DNA of 64,000 nucleotides from an uncultured Aquimarina sp. GTDB lineage: Bacteria; Bacteroidota; Bacteroidia; Flavobacteriales; Flavobacteriaceae. Positions 16,549-26,010 of this stretch are shown here, one piece after another (position 1 is the first letter of the stretch; each line of letters opens with the position of its first letter). Below the pieces are notes generated by a model. It searched no databases and was not told the DNA's origin. It saw only the letters and a program-made list of their open reading frames with translations. The position numbers were made by a program, and so were the translations under genes. The stretch lies in the NCBI RefSeq assembly GCF_947500065.1, contig NZ_CANMQT010000003.1:62001-126000 (forward strand), given 5' to 3'.

Positions 16549-17717
16549 GCTAAATATTGAGAAGGAGAGGTAGTTGTTAGTTTTTTAAAAACTCGATTAA
16601 AGGTTGCTTTACTATTAAATCCACATTCATAAGCAATTCCTAATAATGATAATTGTTGTTGTTTTCCTTCTTGGAGCATTGTTTGTACGGCTCTAACTCG
16701 ATATGAGTTTACAAAATCATTGAAGTTTTTATCAAATCCTGTATTGATGGTATCTGATAAGGTTGGTGCAGGGATTTTTAGCATTTTAGAAAGTTCCGTA
16801 AGGTTCAAATCAGGATTAAGAAAAGGTTTTTCATTTTCCATAAATTCCTGAATTTTTTCTTTATTCTTAAGGATGTCTTCACTCAATTCAGTTGGTTGAA
16901 GAGTAGTGTTTTCTTTTACAGTGACTGAAAAGTTTAAATTATTCAATTTATTAGTGTCCGTAAAATATCCTTTAATTCCGATGTAGATAATCGCCACTGC
17001 AGTAAAAAAATGATACCACCATCGTTGAGTCCAATGTAAGTCAGTAATAATGGAGTCAATAACTCCTTGAAAAACACTGTATAAAAAGAGAAAAGAATAG
17101 ATGAAAAGAAAATTTCTAATCCAGTTTAACTCTAAACTATAGGTGTTAGAGAAAAACTGCTGAATTTTTTTTCGATACATGTAATAAAGTTGAATAGTAA
17201 ATGCCAGATATAATAACATCTGTAGATTCTCCACAATTCCGATCAATGGATTTACATATTTTTCATCCAGAAACACTTTTAGATACCCATTTTGTGTATC
17301 ACCAAATCCCGGTTGAGCGGCATCATATACAAAAATAGAAATCTTATATATGACATATATACCAACGGGAATAAAGTGTATGAAATCCTTTTTTCTAAAT
17401 CTAAAATTAGAAGTGGTTATGGATTTGACATAAAAATAAAGTAAGGGGCCTGTCGCCAATGATAAGGCAATAAGCCAATAATTAATTTTTGTAGTACGAT
17501 AGGTATCATACCAATCCATAAAACCAATAGTATAGGTTGTTCTATGATATCCCGTAATAAAAATGAGTATGGCCAATATTAAAGCCGAAACATATTTCTT
17601 TTTGAAATATCTTCCTAAAAGAAGGAAAGCAAACACAAAGGCTTGTAATACCAATAATAACAATGGTGTACTATATAAATTGAAAGATGGAAATTCTAAA
17701 GGTATTGGAATTGGCAT
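16530..17717 (-). CDS. membrane-anchored AraC family transcriptional regulator
   Basis: 395 residues. The first 240 contain about seven membrane helices, beginning FNLYSTPLLLLVLQAFVFAF. The last 110 form an AraC double helix-turn-helix, with FVNSYRVRAVQTMLQEG, LSLLGIAYECGFNSKATFN and FKKLTTTSPSQY. This 7TM-HTH_18 layout is frequent in Flavobacteriia and is thought to sense an extracellular signal directly, but no ligand is known. It is upstream of the alpha-amylase and may regulate it; the terminator between them suggests the link, if any, is regulatory rather than co-transcription. Confidence 0.9.
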   Translation of the reverse strand: MPIPIPLEFPSFNLYSTPLLLLVLQAFVFAFLLLGRYFKKKYVSALILAILIFITGYHRTTYTIGFMDWYDTYRTTKINYWLIALSLATGPLLYFYVKSITTSNFRFRKKDFIHFIPVGIYVIYKISIFVYDAAQPGFGDTQNGYLKVFLDEKYVNPLIGIVENLQMLLYLAFTIQLYYMYRKKIQQFFSNTYSLELNWIRNFLFIYSFLFLYSVFQGVIDSIITDLHWTQRWWYHFFTAVAIIYIGIKGYFTDTNKLNNLNFSVTVKENTTLQPTELSEDILKNKEKIQEFMENEKPFLNPDLNLTELSKMLKIPAPTLSDTINTGFDKNFNDFVNSYRVRAVQTMLQEGKQQQLSLLGIAYECGFNSKATFNRVFKKLTTTSPSQYLASQNNP

Positions 17718-17801
17718 AATGCTAATTTAAATAATTCACAGAAGTATTTTTTATTTTTTTTTTAATTAAAATACTGTTCCTTTGACTATAATTTAATTAG
17801 A

Positions 17802-18749
17802 ATGACTAAATTCAAAGCTTGGATCTCTGCTGCAAGACTTCGCACCTTACCTTTATCTGTATCTGGAATTATTGTTGGATCAGCAATGGGACATAAAGAT
17901 AAAATAGAATCATTAGATGGTTTTTTTTGTTGTTTTGGGTGTCCGAATTTTTATATTACCGATATTTTCTTTTTAGCTATACTCACGACCTTAGGATTAC
18001 AAATACTTTCTAATTTCGCTAATGATTATGGAGATGGAGTAAAAGGAACTGATAATGAAGATAGAGTAGGGCCTCAACGAGCGTTACAGAGTGGTGCTAT
18101 TTCTCAAAAAGAAATGTTTAGAGGTATTGTTATTACTGCGATTATCACATTAGCTCTTGCTATTTTACTCATTTACGTGTCTTTTGGGCAAGCATATTTT
18201 TTGTATTCAGTTTTCTTTTTTCTTTTAGGTCTAGCAGCAATCATTGCAGCTATAAAGTATACAATGGGGAACTCTGCTTACGGTTATAGAGGTTTAGGAG
18301 ATGTATTTGTATTTATATTTTTTGGACTCGTTAGTGTGGTAGGATGCTATTTCTTATTTACCAAAAATTTGCAATGGATTGTATTTCTTCCGGCAATAAC
18401 GATTGGTTTTTTAAGCGCGGCTGTATTAAATCTTAATAATATGAGAGATCACGATAGCGATAAAAAAGCTGGAAAAAACACGATTGTAGTAAAAATGGGA
18501 TTGATTAGAGCAAAAATGTATCATTATTTCCTAATCCTAGGAGCCATGGCGGTGATGCTTTTCTTTTTATTTTTCACCTATGAAGATTATACTAATTTAC
18601 TATTTTTAATAGCCTATATACCATTATTAGTTCATTTAATTAAAGTTGTTAAAACTGAAAACACAGTGAATTTAGATCCTGAACTAAAAAAAGTAGCATT
18701 ATCAACTTTTTTGTTAGCCATATTATTTAGTTTAGGTCAGATTTTATAA
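17802..18749 (+). CDS. menA: 1,4-dihydroxy-2-naphthoate polyprenyltransferase
   Basis: UbiA-type prenyltransferase of 315 residues that attaches the polyprenyl tail to 1,4-dihydroxy-2-naphthoate in menaquinone synthesis. Two Asp-rich motifs are visible: NDYGDGVKGTDNEDR and NNMRDHDSDKKAGKNT. About eight membrane helices; the N-terminus (WISAARLRTLPLSVSGI) is typical of MenA. TTCCTTTG at 17777-17784 is a weak -7 element. First of five plus-strand genes that form the flavobacterial menaquinone cluster. Confidence 0.95.
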   Translation: MTKFKAWISAARLRTLPLSVSGIIVGSAMGHKDKIESLDGFFCCFGCPNFYITDIFFLAILTTLGLQILSNFANDYGDGVKGTDNEDRVGPQRALQSGAISQKEMFRGIVITAIITLALAILLIYVSFGQAYFLYSVFFFLLGLAAIIAAIKYTMGNSAYGYRGLGDVFVFIFFGLVSVVGCYFLFTKNLQWIVFLPAITIGFLSAAVLNLNNMRDHDSDKKAGKNTIVVKMGLIRAKMYHYFLILGAMAVMLFFLFFTYEDYTNLLFLIAYIPLLVHLIKVVKTENTVNLDPELKKVALSTFLLAILFSLGQIL

Positions 18750-18858
18750 TTTAGTGACACTGAGTTTTAAAGAGCTTGTAAAGCGAATTTAAAATTGTTA
18801 ATGGAACTTATCCCACTGTAGAGCGGGATCTATATATAATAAGCAAAAACCTCACACA

Positions 18859-19539
18859 ATGAAAATTACTTTTTTCGGTCATAATACGTTGTTGCTAGAA
18901 ATCAAAGAAACTAAAGTATTAATTGATCCTTTTATTTCGGGTAATCCATTGACCAAAGACAAATTAAACATCGACGATTTTGAAGTTGACTACATATTAT
19001 TAACTCACGCTCATCAAGATCATACATTAGACGCGGAAGCTATTGCAAAAAACAATAATGCAATCATTGTTTCTAATTATGAAATTGCTACACATTATCA
19101 GGCAAAAGGTATAGAGGTGCATCCTATGAATCATGGAGGAAATTGGGAGTTTGATTTTGGGAAAGTAAAATACGTAAATGCAATTCATACAAGTAGCTTT
19201 CCAGATGGAAGTTATGGAGGTCAACCAGGAGGTTTTATTATAGAAGGAGAACATAAAAATGTATATATAGCAGGAGATACAGCACTTACAATGGACATGA
19301 AATTAATCCCTTTATCTACTAAATTGGATCTAGCAATATTGCCTATTGGAGATAATTTTACTATGGGAGTTGACGATGCAATTATTGCTAGTGATTTTGT
19401 AGAATGTGATAAAGTATTGGGGGTTCATTATGATACCTTTGGATATATAGAAATTGATAAAGATGAAGCTAAAAGAAAGTTTTTTGCTAAGAATAAAGAT
19501 CTTATGTTGTTAGAAGTTGGTGATAGTATCGTATTATAA
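18859..19539 (+). CDS. metal-dependent hydrolase, UPF0173 (metallo-beta-lactamase fold)
   Basis: 226 residues. The zinc motif HxHxDH is His50, His52, Asp54, His55 in LTHAHQDH; further ligands lie in NAIHTSSFPD, IAGDT and VLGVHYDT. The UPF0173 family (YtkL/UlaG-like) has no agreed substrate. It is inserted between menA and menC, sharing one base with the menC start, a placement I recall from other Flavobacteriia; a role in menaquinone metabolism is unproven. Confidence 0.9.
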   Translation: MKITFFGHNTLLLEIKETKVLIDPFISGNPLTKDKLNIDDFEVDYILLTHAHQDHTLDAEAIAKNNNAIIVSNYEIATHYQAKGIEVHPMNHGGNWEFDFGKVKYVNAIHTSSFPDGSYGGQPGGFIIEGEHKNVYIAGDTALTMDMKLIPLSTKLDLAILPIGDNFTMGVDDAIIASDFVECDKVLGVHYDTFGYIEIDKDEAKRKFFAKNKDLMLLEVGDSIVL

Positions 19540-20579
19540 TGAAAGCGACCTATTATAAACACATTTTAGAATTTAAAAGACCAAGTGGTACTTCTCGAGG
19601 AGTATTGAAAACAAAAGAAACCTGGTTTATTGTTATTACTTCTGAAGGAAAACAAGGTATTGGTGAATGTGGTATCCTAAGAACTTTAAGTATCGATGAT
19701 AGGCCTGATTATGAAGAAAAACTGAAGTGGACATGTACTAACATTAATCTTGGCACTAATCAACTCTGGAAAGAGCTAAAAGAATTTCCTAGTATCCAGT
19801 TTGGCGTGGAGATGGCTTTTAGATCTTTAGAAAGTAAATCACCATTTTTATTATTTCCTTCTAAGTTTACTAGTGGAGAAGATACTATTCCTATTAATGG
19901 ATTAATATGGATGGGTGAGAAAGAATTTATGAAAAATCAAATTACCGATAAATTAGAGCAAGGGTTTGATTGCATAAAGATGAAGATAGGAGCGATTGAT
20001 TTTGAAGCAGAATTAGAACTTCTTTCTTATATACGTTCTCAGTTTTCTGAGGATACCATAGAACTTAGAGTAGATGCTAATGGTGCTTTTAATACAAATG
20101 ATGCACTAGAAAAGTTATCGAGATTATATGAGTATCAACTTCATAGTATTGAACAACCAATTAAGCAAGGACAGCAAGCAGCAATGAAAAAACTATGTGC
20201 GGCAACACCTTTGCCAATTGCACTGGATGAAGAGTTAATTGGCATTTTTAGTGTAACAGAAAAGAGAAAACTACTACTAACTATACAACCTCAATATATA
20301 ATTTTAAAACCAAGTTTGATAGGAGGGTTTAGAGGTACACAAGAGTGGATCGATATAGCAGATGAATTAGGCATAGGGTGGTGGATTACAAGTGCATTAG
20401 AAAGTAATATAGGATTAAATGCTATTGCCCAGTATACCTATAGCTTACATAGCGAAATGCCACAAGGGTTAGGAACAGGAAGTCTATATACTAATAATAT
20501 AGAAGCTCCTTTGATAGTAGAAAAAGGCACATTGCGATATGAACCAAAGAACGAATGGAAAGTATCATATTTAGATTAA
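19539..20579 (+). CDS. menC: o-succinylbenzoate synthase
   Basis: Enolase-superfamily enzyme of 346 residues that dehydrates SHCHC to o-succinylbenzoate. Catalytic Lys in CIKMKIGA, metal ligands Asp in LRVDANGAF, Glu in SIEQP and Asp-Glu in ALDEELI, and the second Lys in IILKPSLIGG. Its ATG overlaps the previous stop by one base (TAATG), so translation is probably coupled. Confidence 0.94.
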   Translation: MKATYYKHILEFKRPSGTSRGVLKTKETWFIVITSEGKQGIGECGILRTLSIDDRPDYEEKLKWTCTNINLGTNQLWKELKEFPSIQFGVEMAFRSLESKSPFLLFPSKFTSGEDTIPINGLIWMGEKEFMKNQITDKLEQGFDCIKMKIGAIDFEAELELLSYIRSQFSEDTIELRVDANGAFNTNDALEKLSRLYEYQLHSIEQPIKQGQQAAMKKLCAATPLPIALDEELIGIFSVTEKRKLLLTIQPQYIILKPSLIGGFRGTQEWIDIADELGIGWWITSALESNIGLNAIAQYTYSLHSEMPQGLGTGSLYTNNIEAPLIVEKGTLRYEPKNEWKVSYLD

Positions 20580-20593
20580 TAAAATAATTGTAG

Positions 20594-21508
20594 ATGTATA
20601 TAGAACAAGGAAGAAAAGGAAAATTGGGAATGTGGAAGTATCTTCCAATACCAATAGCTTTTTTAGGTTTAATGGGATTAAATTTTTGGTTAGCATCCAT
20701 AATGGATCTGGATATGAATGCCTTTATGGAAAAACAAATCCTAGCTAAAGGTAAGAATAGGTTTTTTGCAGAAAACCTTATTGTTTTTGCCGTATTCCTT
20801 GGAGCATTATTTTTCTGGGTAAAGTATGTTCATCAGCAAAGCATCAGATCGTTAACTACTTCCAGAAAAAAGATAGATTGGAAACGGGTCTTTTTTATGT
20901 TCGGATTGATGGCACTATATATATTAATTACCACAGGAATAACCTATTTCATGGTCCCAGAAGATTATGAGATAAATTTCAATGCTGAACCATTTTTTAT
21001 TCTTGCTACAATTGCTATCATTCTAGTCCCGATACAAACCAGTTTTGAAGAATATTTGTTTAGAGGATATTTGATGCAAGGTTTAGGTTTGGCAACAAAA
21101 ACAAGATGGATACCATTATTATTAACTTCTGTAATTTTTGGACTAATGCACTCCGCTAATCCTGAAGTAGAGATGATTGGTCCTATTATTATGGTATATT
21201 ATATTGGAACCGGATTTTTTTTAGGGATAATAACCCTAATGGATGAAGGTTTAGAATTAGCATTAGGTTTTCATGCAGCAAATAACTTGGTAACTGCCTT
21301 GTTGGTAACATCTACCTGGACAGCTTTTCAAACAGATTCTTTATTATTGTATACAGCAGAACCGGAGATTAATTTTGAGATTATGATTCCAGTATTGGTG
21401 GTATTTCCTATATTTTTATTGATTTTAGCTAAAAAGTATAAGTGGTCTGGATGGAAAGATAAGTTGTTTGGAAAAATAGAAGCAGAACCTTTACTAGAGG
21501 AAAAATAA
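20594..21508 (+). CDS. CPBP family intramembrane glutamic endopeptidase
   Basis: 304 residues, about eight membrane helices. Abi/CAAX motifs: EExxxR in SFEEYLFRGYLMQG, FxxxH in FGLMHSANPE and HxxxN in GFHAANNLV. The family includes Rce1-type CAAX proteases and bacteriocin self-immunity proteins. Here it sits inside the men cluster, 14 bases after menC, so probably co-transcribed with it. Substrate unknown. Confidence 0.92.
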   Translation: MYIEQGRKGKLGMWKYLPIPIAFLGLMGLNFWLASIMDLDMNAFMEKQILAKGKNRFFAENLIVFAVFLGALFFWVKYVHQQSIRSLTTSRKKIDWKRVFFMFGLMALYILITTGITYFMVPEDYEINFNAEPFFILATIAIILVPIQTSFEEYLFRGYLMQGLGLATKTRWIPLLLTSVIFGLMHSANPEVEMIGPIIMVYYIGTGFFLGIITLMDEGLELALGFHAANNLVTALLVTSTWTAFQTDSLLLYTAEPEINFEIMIPVLVVFPIFLLILAKKYKWSGWKDKLFGKIEAEPLLEEK

Positions 21509-21574
21509 CAAATTCATAACACATAATTTACGTAATCATAACCTGTGAATATATTAGAAAATTGAAATTTGGAT

Positions 21575-22690
21575 ATGCTAACAGAAGACACTTTTTCTAC
21601 TCCTAGGGTACATGAAAATTTCAGTATCAATAAACAGTCTCTAGATAATTTAGGCTTAGAACGAATTGCGTATGATTTTATTAAAGAAGGAGAATTTTAT
21701 GAACAAGAAGTTGGTAGTTTTCTTTTGGATTGGTTGAATGATAAAGATCATATTATAGTTCAAACATCAGGTTCTACAGGTAAGCCTAAGAAAATAAAAA
21801 TATATAAACAGCACATGATCAATAGTGCTAAAGCTACTGGTAAATTCTTTAAGGTAAAAGAAGAAACTACCGCTTTATTATGCTTGCCAGCTACATATAT
21901 TGCCGGAAAGATGATGTTAGTGCGTGCAATGGTTTTAGGATGGAAAATTGATTTAGTTCCTCCCAAAACCAATCCTTTGGATACTGTGTATAAGCAATAC
22001 GATTTTTGTGCAATGGTTCCTTTACAACTTGATAATTCTATCAATAGACTACATTTGATTAAGAAGTTAATAGTAGGAGGAGGAACAGTGTCTGAAAATC
22101 TTAAGGAATTAGTCCAAGGAATTAAAACAAAGATTTTTGAAACCTATGGAATGACGGAAACGGTAACTCATATTGCTGCCAGAAGAATTAACCCTAAGAA
22201 AAAAGAAAGAAAAGATGCCAAATATTTTAAGGCATTACCTAATATTACTTTAAGTGTAGATGAAAGAAATTGCCTAATCATAAGAGCACCTCAATTAAAT
22301 GAAGAATTGATAGTGACCAATGATGTTGTGGATTTGAAAACCTATAAAAAATTCATCTGGAAAGGAAGACACGATAATGTGATTAATAGTGGTGGTGTTA
22401 AATTATATCCTGAAGAGATTGAAACAAAACTTCAATTGCTTATTGGACACCGTTTTTTTATTACCAGTATTTCAGATGATGTCTTAGGTGATAAGCTGAT
22501 TTTAATAGTAGAAAGAGATGGTGATGTAAAGGTAAAAGAAACTTTAGAAGAAAGAATAAAACATATACAGACGATATCCAAATACGAAAATCCAAAGGAG
22601 ATTCATTTCTTACCAAAATTTATAGAAACTGATAATGGTAAGGTACAACGCACTAAGACACTAGAGCTTATTTATAATAAACTATCCTAA
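21575..22690 (+). CDS. menE: o-succinylbenzoate-CoA ligase-like AMP-binding protein
   Basis: 371-residue acyl-CoA synthetase that would activate o-succinylbenzoate for MenB. The AMP-binding P-loop is QTSGSTGKPKKIKIYK, with ETYGMTETVTHIA and the hinge RHDNVINSGGVKLYPEEIE; the C-terminal catalytic Lys lies in DNGKVQRTKT. It is short for the family (usually over 450), typical of the compact flavobacterial MenE. Start at the ATG 21575; the TTG at 21569 is also in frame. Confidence 0.92.
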   Translation: MLTEDTFSTPRVHENFSINKQSLDNLGLERIAYDFIKEGEFYEQEVGSFLLDWLNDKDHIIVQTSGSTGKPKKIKIYKQHMINSAKATGKFFKVKEETTALLCLPATYIAGKMMLVRAMVLGWKIDLVPPKTNPLDTVYKQYDFCAMVPLQLDNSINRLHLIKKLIVGGGTVSENLKELVQGIKTKIFETYGMTETVTHIAARRINPKKKERKDAKYFKALPNITLSVDERNCLIIRAPQLNEELIVTNDVVDLKTYKKFIWKGRHDNVINSGGVKLYPEEIETKLQLLIGHRFFITSISDDVLGDKLILIVERDGDVKVKETLEERIKHIQTISKYENPKEIHFLPKFIETDNGKVQRTKTLELIYNKLS

Positions 22691-22794
22691 TTACTTAAGG
22701 ATTTTCCCTCAGTCAAATTATCACTTCCCTAAATATAGATTGTAATTAGATACATCTCAGCGTAGTTTTATTTCATAATTAAAAACAATCAATT

Positions 22795-24924
22795 ATGAAA
22801 TCACTACACTACCTTATCTTATTATTCTTTTGTATGGGAATAACTACTGCTCAACAAATAACGGTTGCAGGAACCGTAACAGAGGATGGAACTGGAACTC
22901 CTTTGCCTGGAGTAAATGTCCTTATTAAAGGTGCTAACACAGGAACACAAACAGATTTTGACGGAAATTACAGCATTCAATCGACCATTGGTGATATTGT
23001 ATCCTTTTCTTATTTGGGATATGAAAACCAGGATATTAAAGTAGAAAAAAATATGACTATTCTTAATGTTTCGATGATTATATCCGCCGCAGAACTGGAT
23101 GAAGTTGTAGTTACAGCTTATGGTGCCCGAAGAACACGAAAAGTTATGGGGTATGCGGTTTCTAGGGTTTCTAGTCAGGAAATTTCTAAACCTAGATCAA
23201 GAAGAGAAAGAAAAAGAGATAGGAAAAATAAACTTAGCGGAAAAATAGCCGGAGTTTCAATAACTAGCAATTCAGCTAATGTAACTTCAAGTAATGCTAT
23301 TAGAATCAGAGGTAACAGCAGTATTTCTAATACTCAGCAACCTCTTTATATTATAGATGGAATAGCCATAGCAAATAAAGATGTAGCAAAGATTCAGCAT
23401 ATTAATCCTGCCAAAATTGCTGATGTAAAAGTTCTAAAAGATAAAAAAGCTACTTCTCTATATGGAACAAGAGCGATTCATGGATGTATTGTGATTACCA
23501 CACATAAAGGGAATTATAAAATAGAAAACAATGAATCATATGAAGAGATTGTGGAAAACAGCTTTGAAAAAGTAAAAACATCTCCTTTATCTACATTTTC
23601 TATCGATGTGGATAAAGCGTCTTATAGTAATGTAAGACGAATGATTAATAATGGGCAGCAAATTCCAGCAGATGCAGTAAAGGTGGAAGAAATGATAAAC
23701 TATTTTGAGTATGCTTATAAGCAACCAAAAGATGATCATCCTTTTGCAATTCATACGGAATACGGTAATACTCCTTGGAATACTGAAACTCAATTAGTGA
23801 AAATTGGTTTAAAAGGAAGGGAAATTCCACAAGATGCAATTCCTGCATCCAATCTGGTATTTCTATTGGATGTATCCGGTTCTATGAATCAAGCTAATAA
23901 ATTACCATTACTGAAGAAAGCTTTCAAATTATTGGTAAATCAATTAAGAGAGAAGGACAAGGTTTCTATAGTAGTGTATGCAGGAGCTGCAGGAATGGTA
24001 TTAAAACCTACATCTGGAGCATATAAAAATGAAATTAACCAGGCATTAGATAATCTTAGTGCTGGAGGTTCTACTGCAGGAGGAGCTGGTATTCAACTTG
24101 CCTATAAGATTGCACAGAAAAATTTTATAAAAAATGGTAATAATCGAGTGATTCTTGCTACAGATGGGGATTTTAATGTAGGAATGAGTAGTGATAAAGA
24201 TATGAAAACTTTAATAGAAGAAAAACGTAAATCCGGAGTGTTCTTAACGTGTTTAGGTTTCGGAATGCATAATTATAAAGATAGCAAACTAGAGACTTTG
24301 GCAGATAAAGGTAATGGGAATCATGCGTATATAGATACTATGCAGGAAGCTCAAAGAGTTCTAGGTAAAGAATTTGGAGGAACTCTGTATACAATAGCTA
24401 AAGATGTAAAGATTCAAGTAGAATTTAATCCAGCAAAAGTTCAGGCATATCGTCTTATAGGATATGAAAATAGAATGCTTGCAGATGAAGATTTTGTGGA
24501 TGATACTAAAGATGCTGGTGAATTGGGTAGTGGACATACAGTTACTGCGTTATATGAAGTAATTCCGTTTGGAGTAAAAAGCGAATACCTAATGCATATT
24601 CCAGAGCTTAAATATACAGACGCTGAAATCACTAAAAATTATGGTGATGAATTATTAACAGTAAAGTTTCGATATAAGAAACCTCAAGAAAACAAAAGTA
24701 TAGAGATGGTACATGTACTGAAAACTAAAGAAAATAAGGTGTCAAAGGATTTTAAATTTGCAGCTTCTGTAGCATGGTTTGGGATGAAAATCAGGAAATC
24801 AAAATACATTAGTAATGAAGATATTAAAGATATCATTGCGTTAGCGGAAGAAAATAAAGCAACAGATAATCAAGGATATAGAGCAGAATTTATTCGGTTG
24901 ATGAATAGCTATCAGGTAATGTAG
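22795..24924 (+). CDS. exported protein: CarboxypepD_reg, TonB-plug-like and von Willebrand A (YfbK-like) domains
   Basis: 709 residues with a signal peptide ending near TTAQQ (about 20). Domains in order: CarboxypepD_reg-like (about 25-110; VAGTVTEDGTGTPLPGVNV), a plug-like segment (about 130-245; LYIIDGIAIANKD and VLKDKKATSLYGTRA), a linker with STFSIDVDKASYSNVRRM, a von Willebrand A domain with MIDAS motif DVSGS (about residue 359), then a DUF3520 C-terminus. It resembles YfbK/BatA-like VWA proteins, but the N-terminal half is borrowed from SusC-type receptors and no beta-barrel follows. Probably periplasmic or surface-exposed and metal-ion-dependent for binding a partner. Confidence 0.9.
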   Translation: MKSLHYLILLFFCMGITTAQQITVAGTVTEDGTGTPLPGVNVLIKGANTGTQTDFDGNYSIQSTIGDIVSFSYLGYENQDIKVEKNMTILNVSMIISAAELDEVVVTAYGARRTRKVMGYAVSRVSSQEISKPRSRRERKRDRKNKLSGKIAGVSITSNSANVTSSNAIRIRGNSSISNTQQPLYIIDGIAIANKDVAKIQHINPAKIADVKVLKDKKATSLYGTRAIHGCIVITTHKGNYKIENNESYEEIVENSFEKVKTSPLSTFSIDVDKASYSNVRRMINNGQQIPADAVKVEEMINYFEYAYKQPKDDHPFAIHTEYGNTPWNTETQLVKIGLKGREIPQDAIPASNLVFLLDVSGSMNQANKLPLLKKAFKLLVNQLREKDKVSIVVYAGAAGMVLKPTSGAYKNEINQALDNLSAGGSTAGGAGIQLAYKIAQKNFIKNGNNRVILATDGDFNVGMSSDKDMKTLIEEKRKSGVFLTCLGFGMHNYKDSKLETLADKGNGNHAYIDTMQEAQRVLGKEFGGTLYTIAKDVKIQVEFNPAKVQAYRLIGYENRMLADEDFVDDTKDAGELGSGHTVTALYEVIPFGVKSEYLMHIPELKYTDAEITKNYGDELLTVKFRYKKPQENKSIEMVHVLKTKENKVSKDFKFAASVAWFGMKIRKSKYISNEDIKDIIALAEENKATDNQGYRAEFIRLMNSYQVM

Positions 24925-25039
24925 TCTCAATTAAACGAGTTCATATTCTGCTTGTTTTTGACATATGTTTTTAGAAAAGTGTTGATGTAAAAGAAAATAG
25001 TAATAACTTATACTTTATTAATCTTATATAATAAATTAA

Positions 25040-25747
25040 ATGAAAAAGATTGTACTATTAATATTGCTATTAACTATTACATATGGTTTTAGTCAGGTGT
25101 CCAATGGGAAAAATTTTATTGATCAAAATTATATTGATGTTACGGGAAGAGCAGAAATGAAAATCATCCCTAATCAAATCTATTTAAAGGTGTTTTTGAA
25201 TGAAAATGATAATAAAGGGAGAGAGAAAGTAGAAATACTAGAAAAGAAAATGATAATGACACTAAAAGAAATAGGTATTGACATAGAAAAAAATGTTTCA
25301 GTAGCTGATTTCTCAAGTACCTTTAATTTTGGTTTCCTTAAAAAGACTGATATTAGAAAAAGTCGAGAATATCAAGTTTTGGTTGAAGATGCTGAAAAAG
25401 TAGGGAATGTTATTGCTGCGTTAGAGAAAAATAATATTTCTAACGTTTCTGTTGATAGAGTTGATCATTCTGATATGGAAAAATTTAGAAAAGATGTGAA
25501 AATAAAAGCGATTAAAGCAGCTAGGGAAAAAGCGATTTTCTTAACAGCGGCGATTGATCAGGAAATAGGAAAAGCTATTTATATTCAGGAATTAAGCAAT
25601 GCATATCAACCTTCTCAATCAAACATAAATTATCAATTAAATTCTAATTCTTATGCTTCCAGAAGGGCAATAGCTGAAGTTCCCAGAGCTAGTTTCAAAA
25701 AAATTGAGCTTACATATGGTGTATCTATAAAATTTATATTGTTGTAA
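25040..25747 (+). CDS. SIMPL domain-containing (DUF541) exported protein
   Basis: 235 residues with a signal peptide ending near TYGFSQ. The DUF541/SIMPL fold is recognised from the opening YIDVTGRAEMKIIPNQIYLKVFL segment and the AREKAIFLTAAIDQEIGKAIYIQE stretch. Members are periplasmic or outer-membrane proteins with roles such as oxidative-stress response (YggE); the actual activity is unknown. It has its own terminator and stands between the two plug-containing proteins. Confidence 0.88.
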   Translation: MKKIVLLILLLTITYGFSQVSNGKNFIDQNYIDVTGRAEMKIIPNQIYLKVFLNENDNKGREKVEILEKKMIMTLKEIGIDIEKNVSVADFSSTFNFGFLKKTDIRKSREYQVLVEDAEKVGNVIAALEKNNISNVSVDRVDHSDMEKFRKDVKIKAIKAAREKAIFLTAAIDQEIGKAIYIQELSNAYQPSQSNINYQLNSNSYASRRAIAEVPRASFKKIELTYGVSIKFILL

Positions 25748-25770
25748 AAGAAAGTAATTTATTTTATGAT

Positions 25771-25810
25771 AAAAGAGACACAGGCAAAGCATTGCAGGTG
25801 TCTCTTTTTT
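25771..25810 (+). terminator. terminator of the SIMPL gene
   Basis: Eleven-bp stem (25771-25781 with 25798-25808) followed by TTTTTT, 24 bases after the stop. Confidence 0.85.
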
Positions 25811-26010
25811 GTGATACATTTATTCAATATAATTATTTCATCTAATTTTTATCCTAATTATTGATATTGAGTAGCATAAAATATCCAAATTTATGGTAAC
25901 GTTTAGCACATTAAGGAACTAATTGTTAGAACCGTCAAAGTTTGACTTACCGAAGTAATAGAATTTTGATTATATCATACTTGTATATGAAAATAAAAAA
26001 CACACAAATT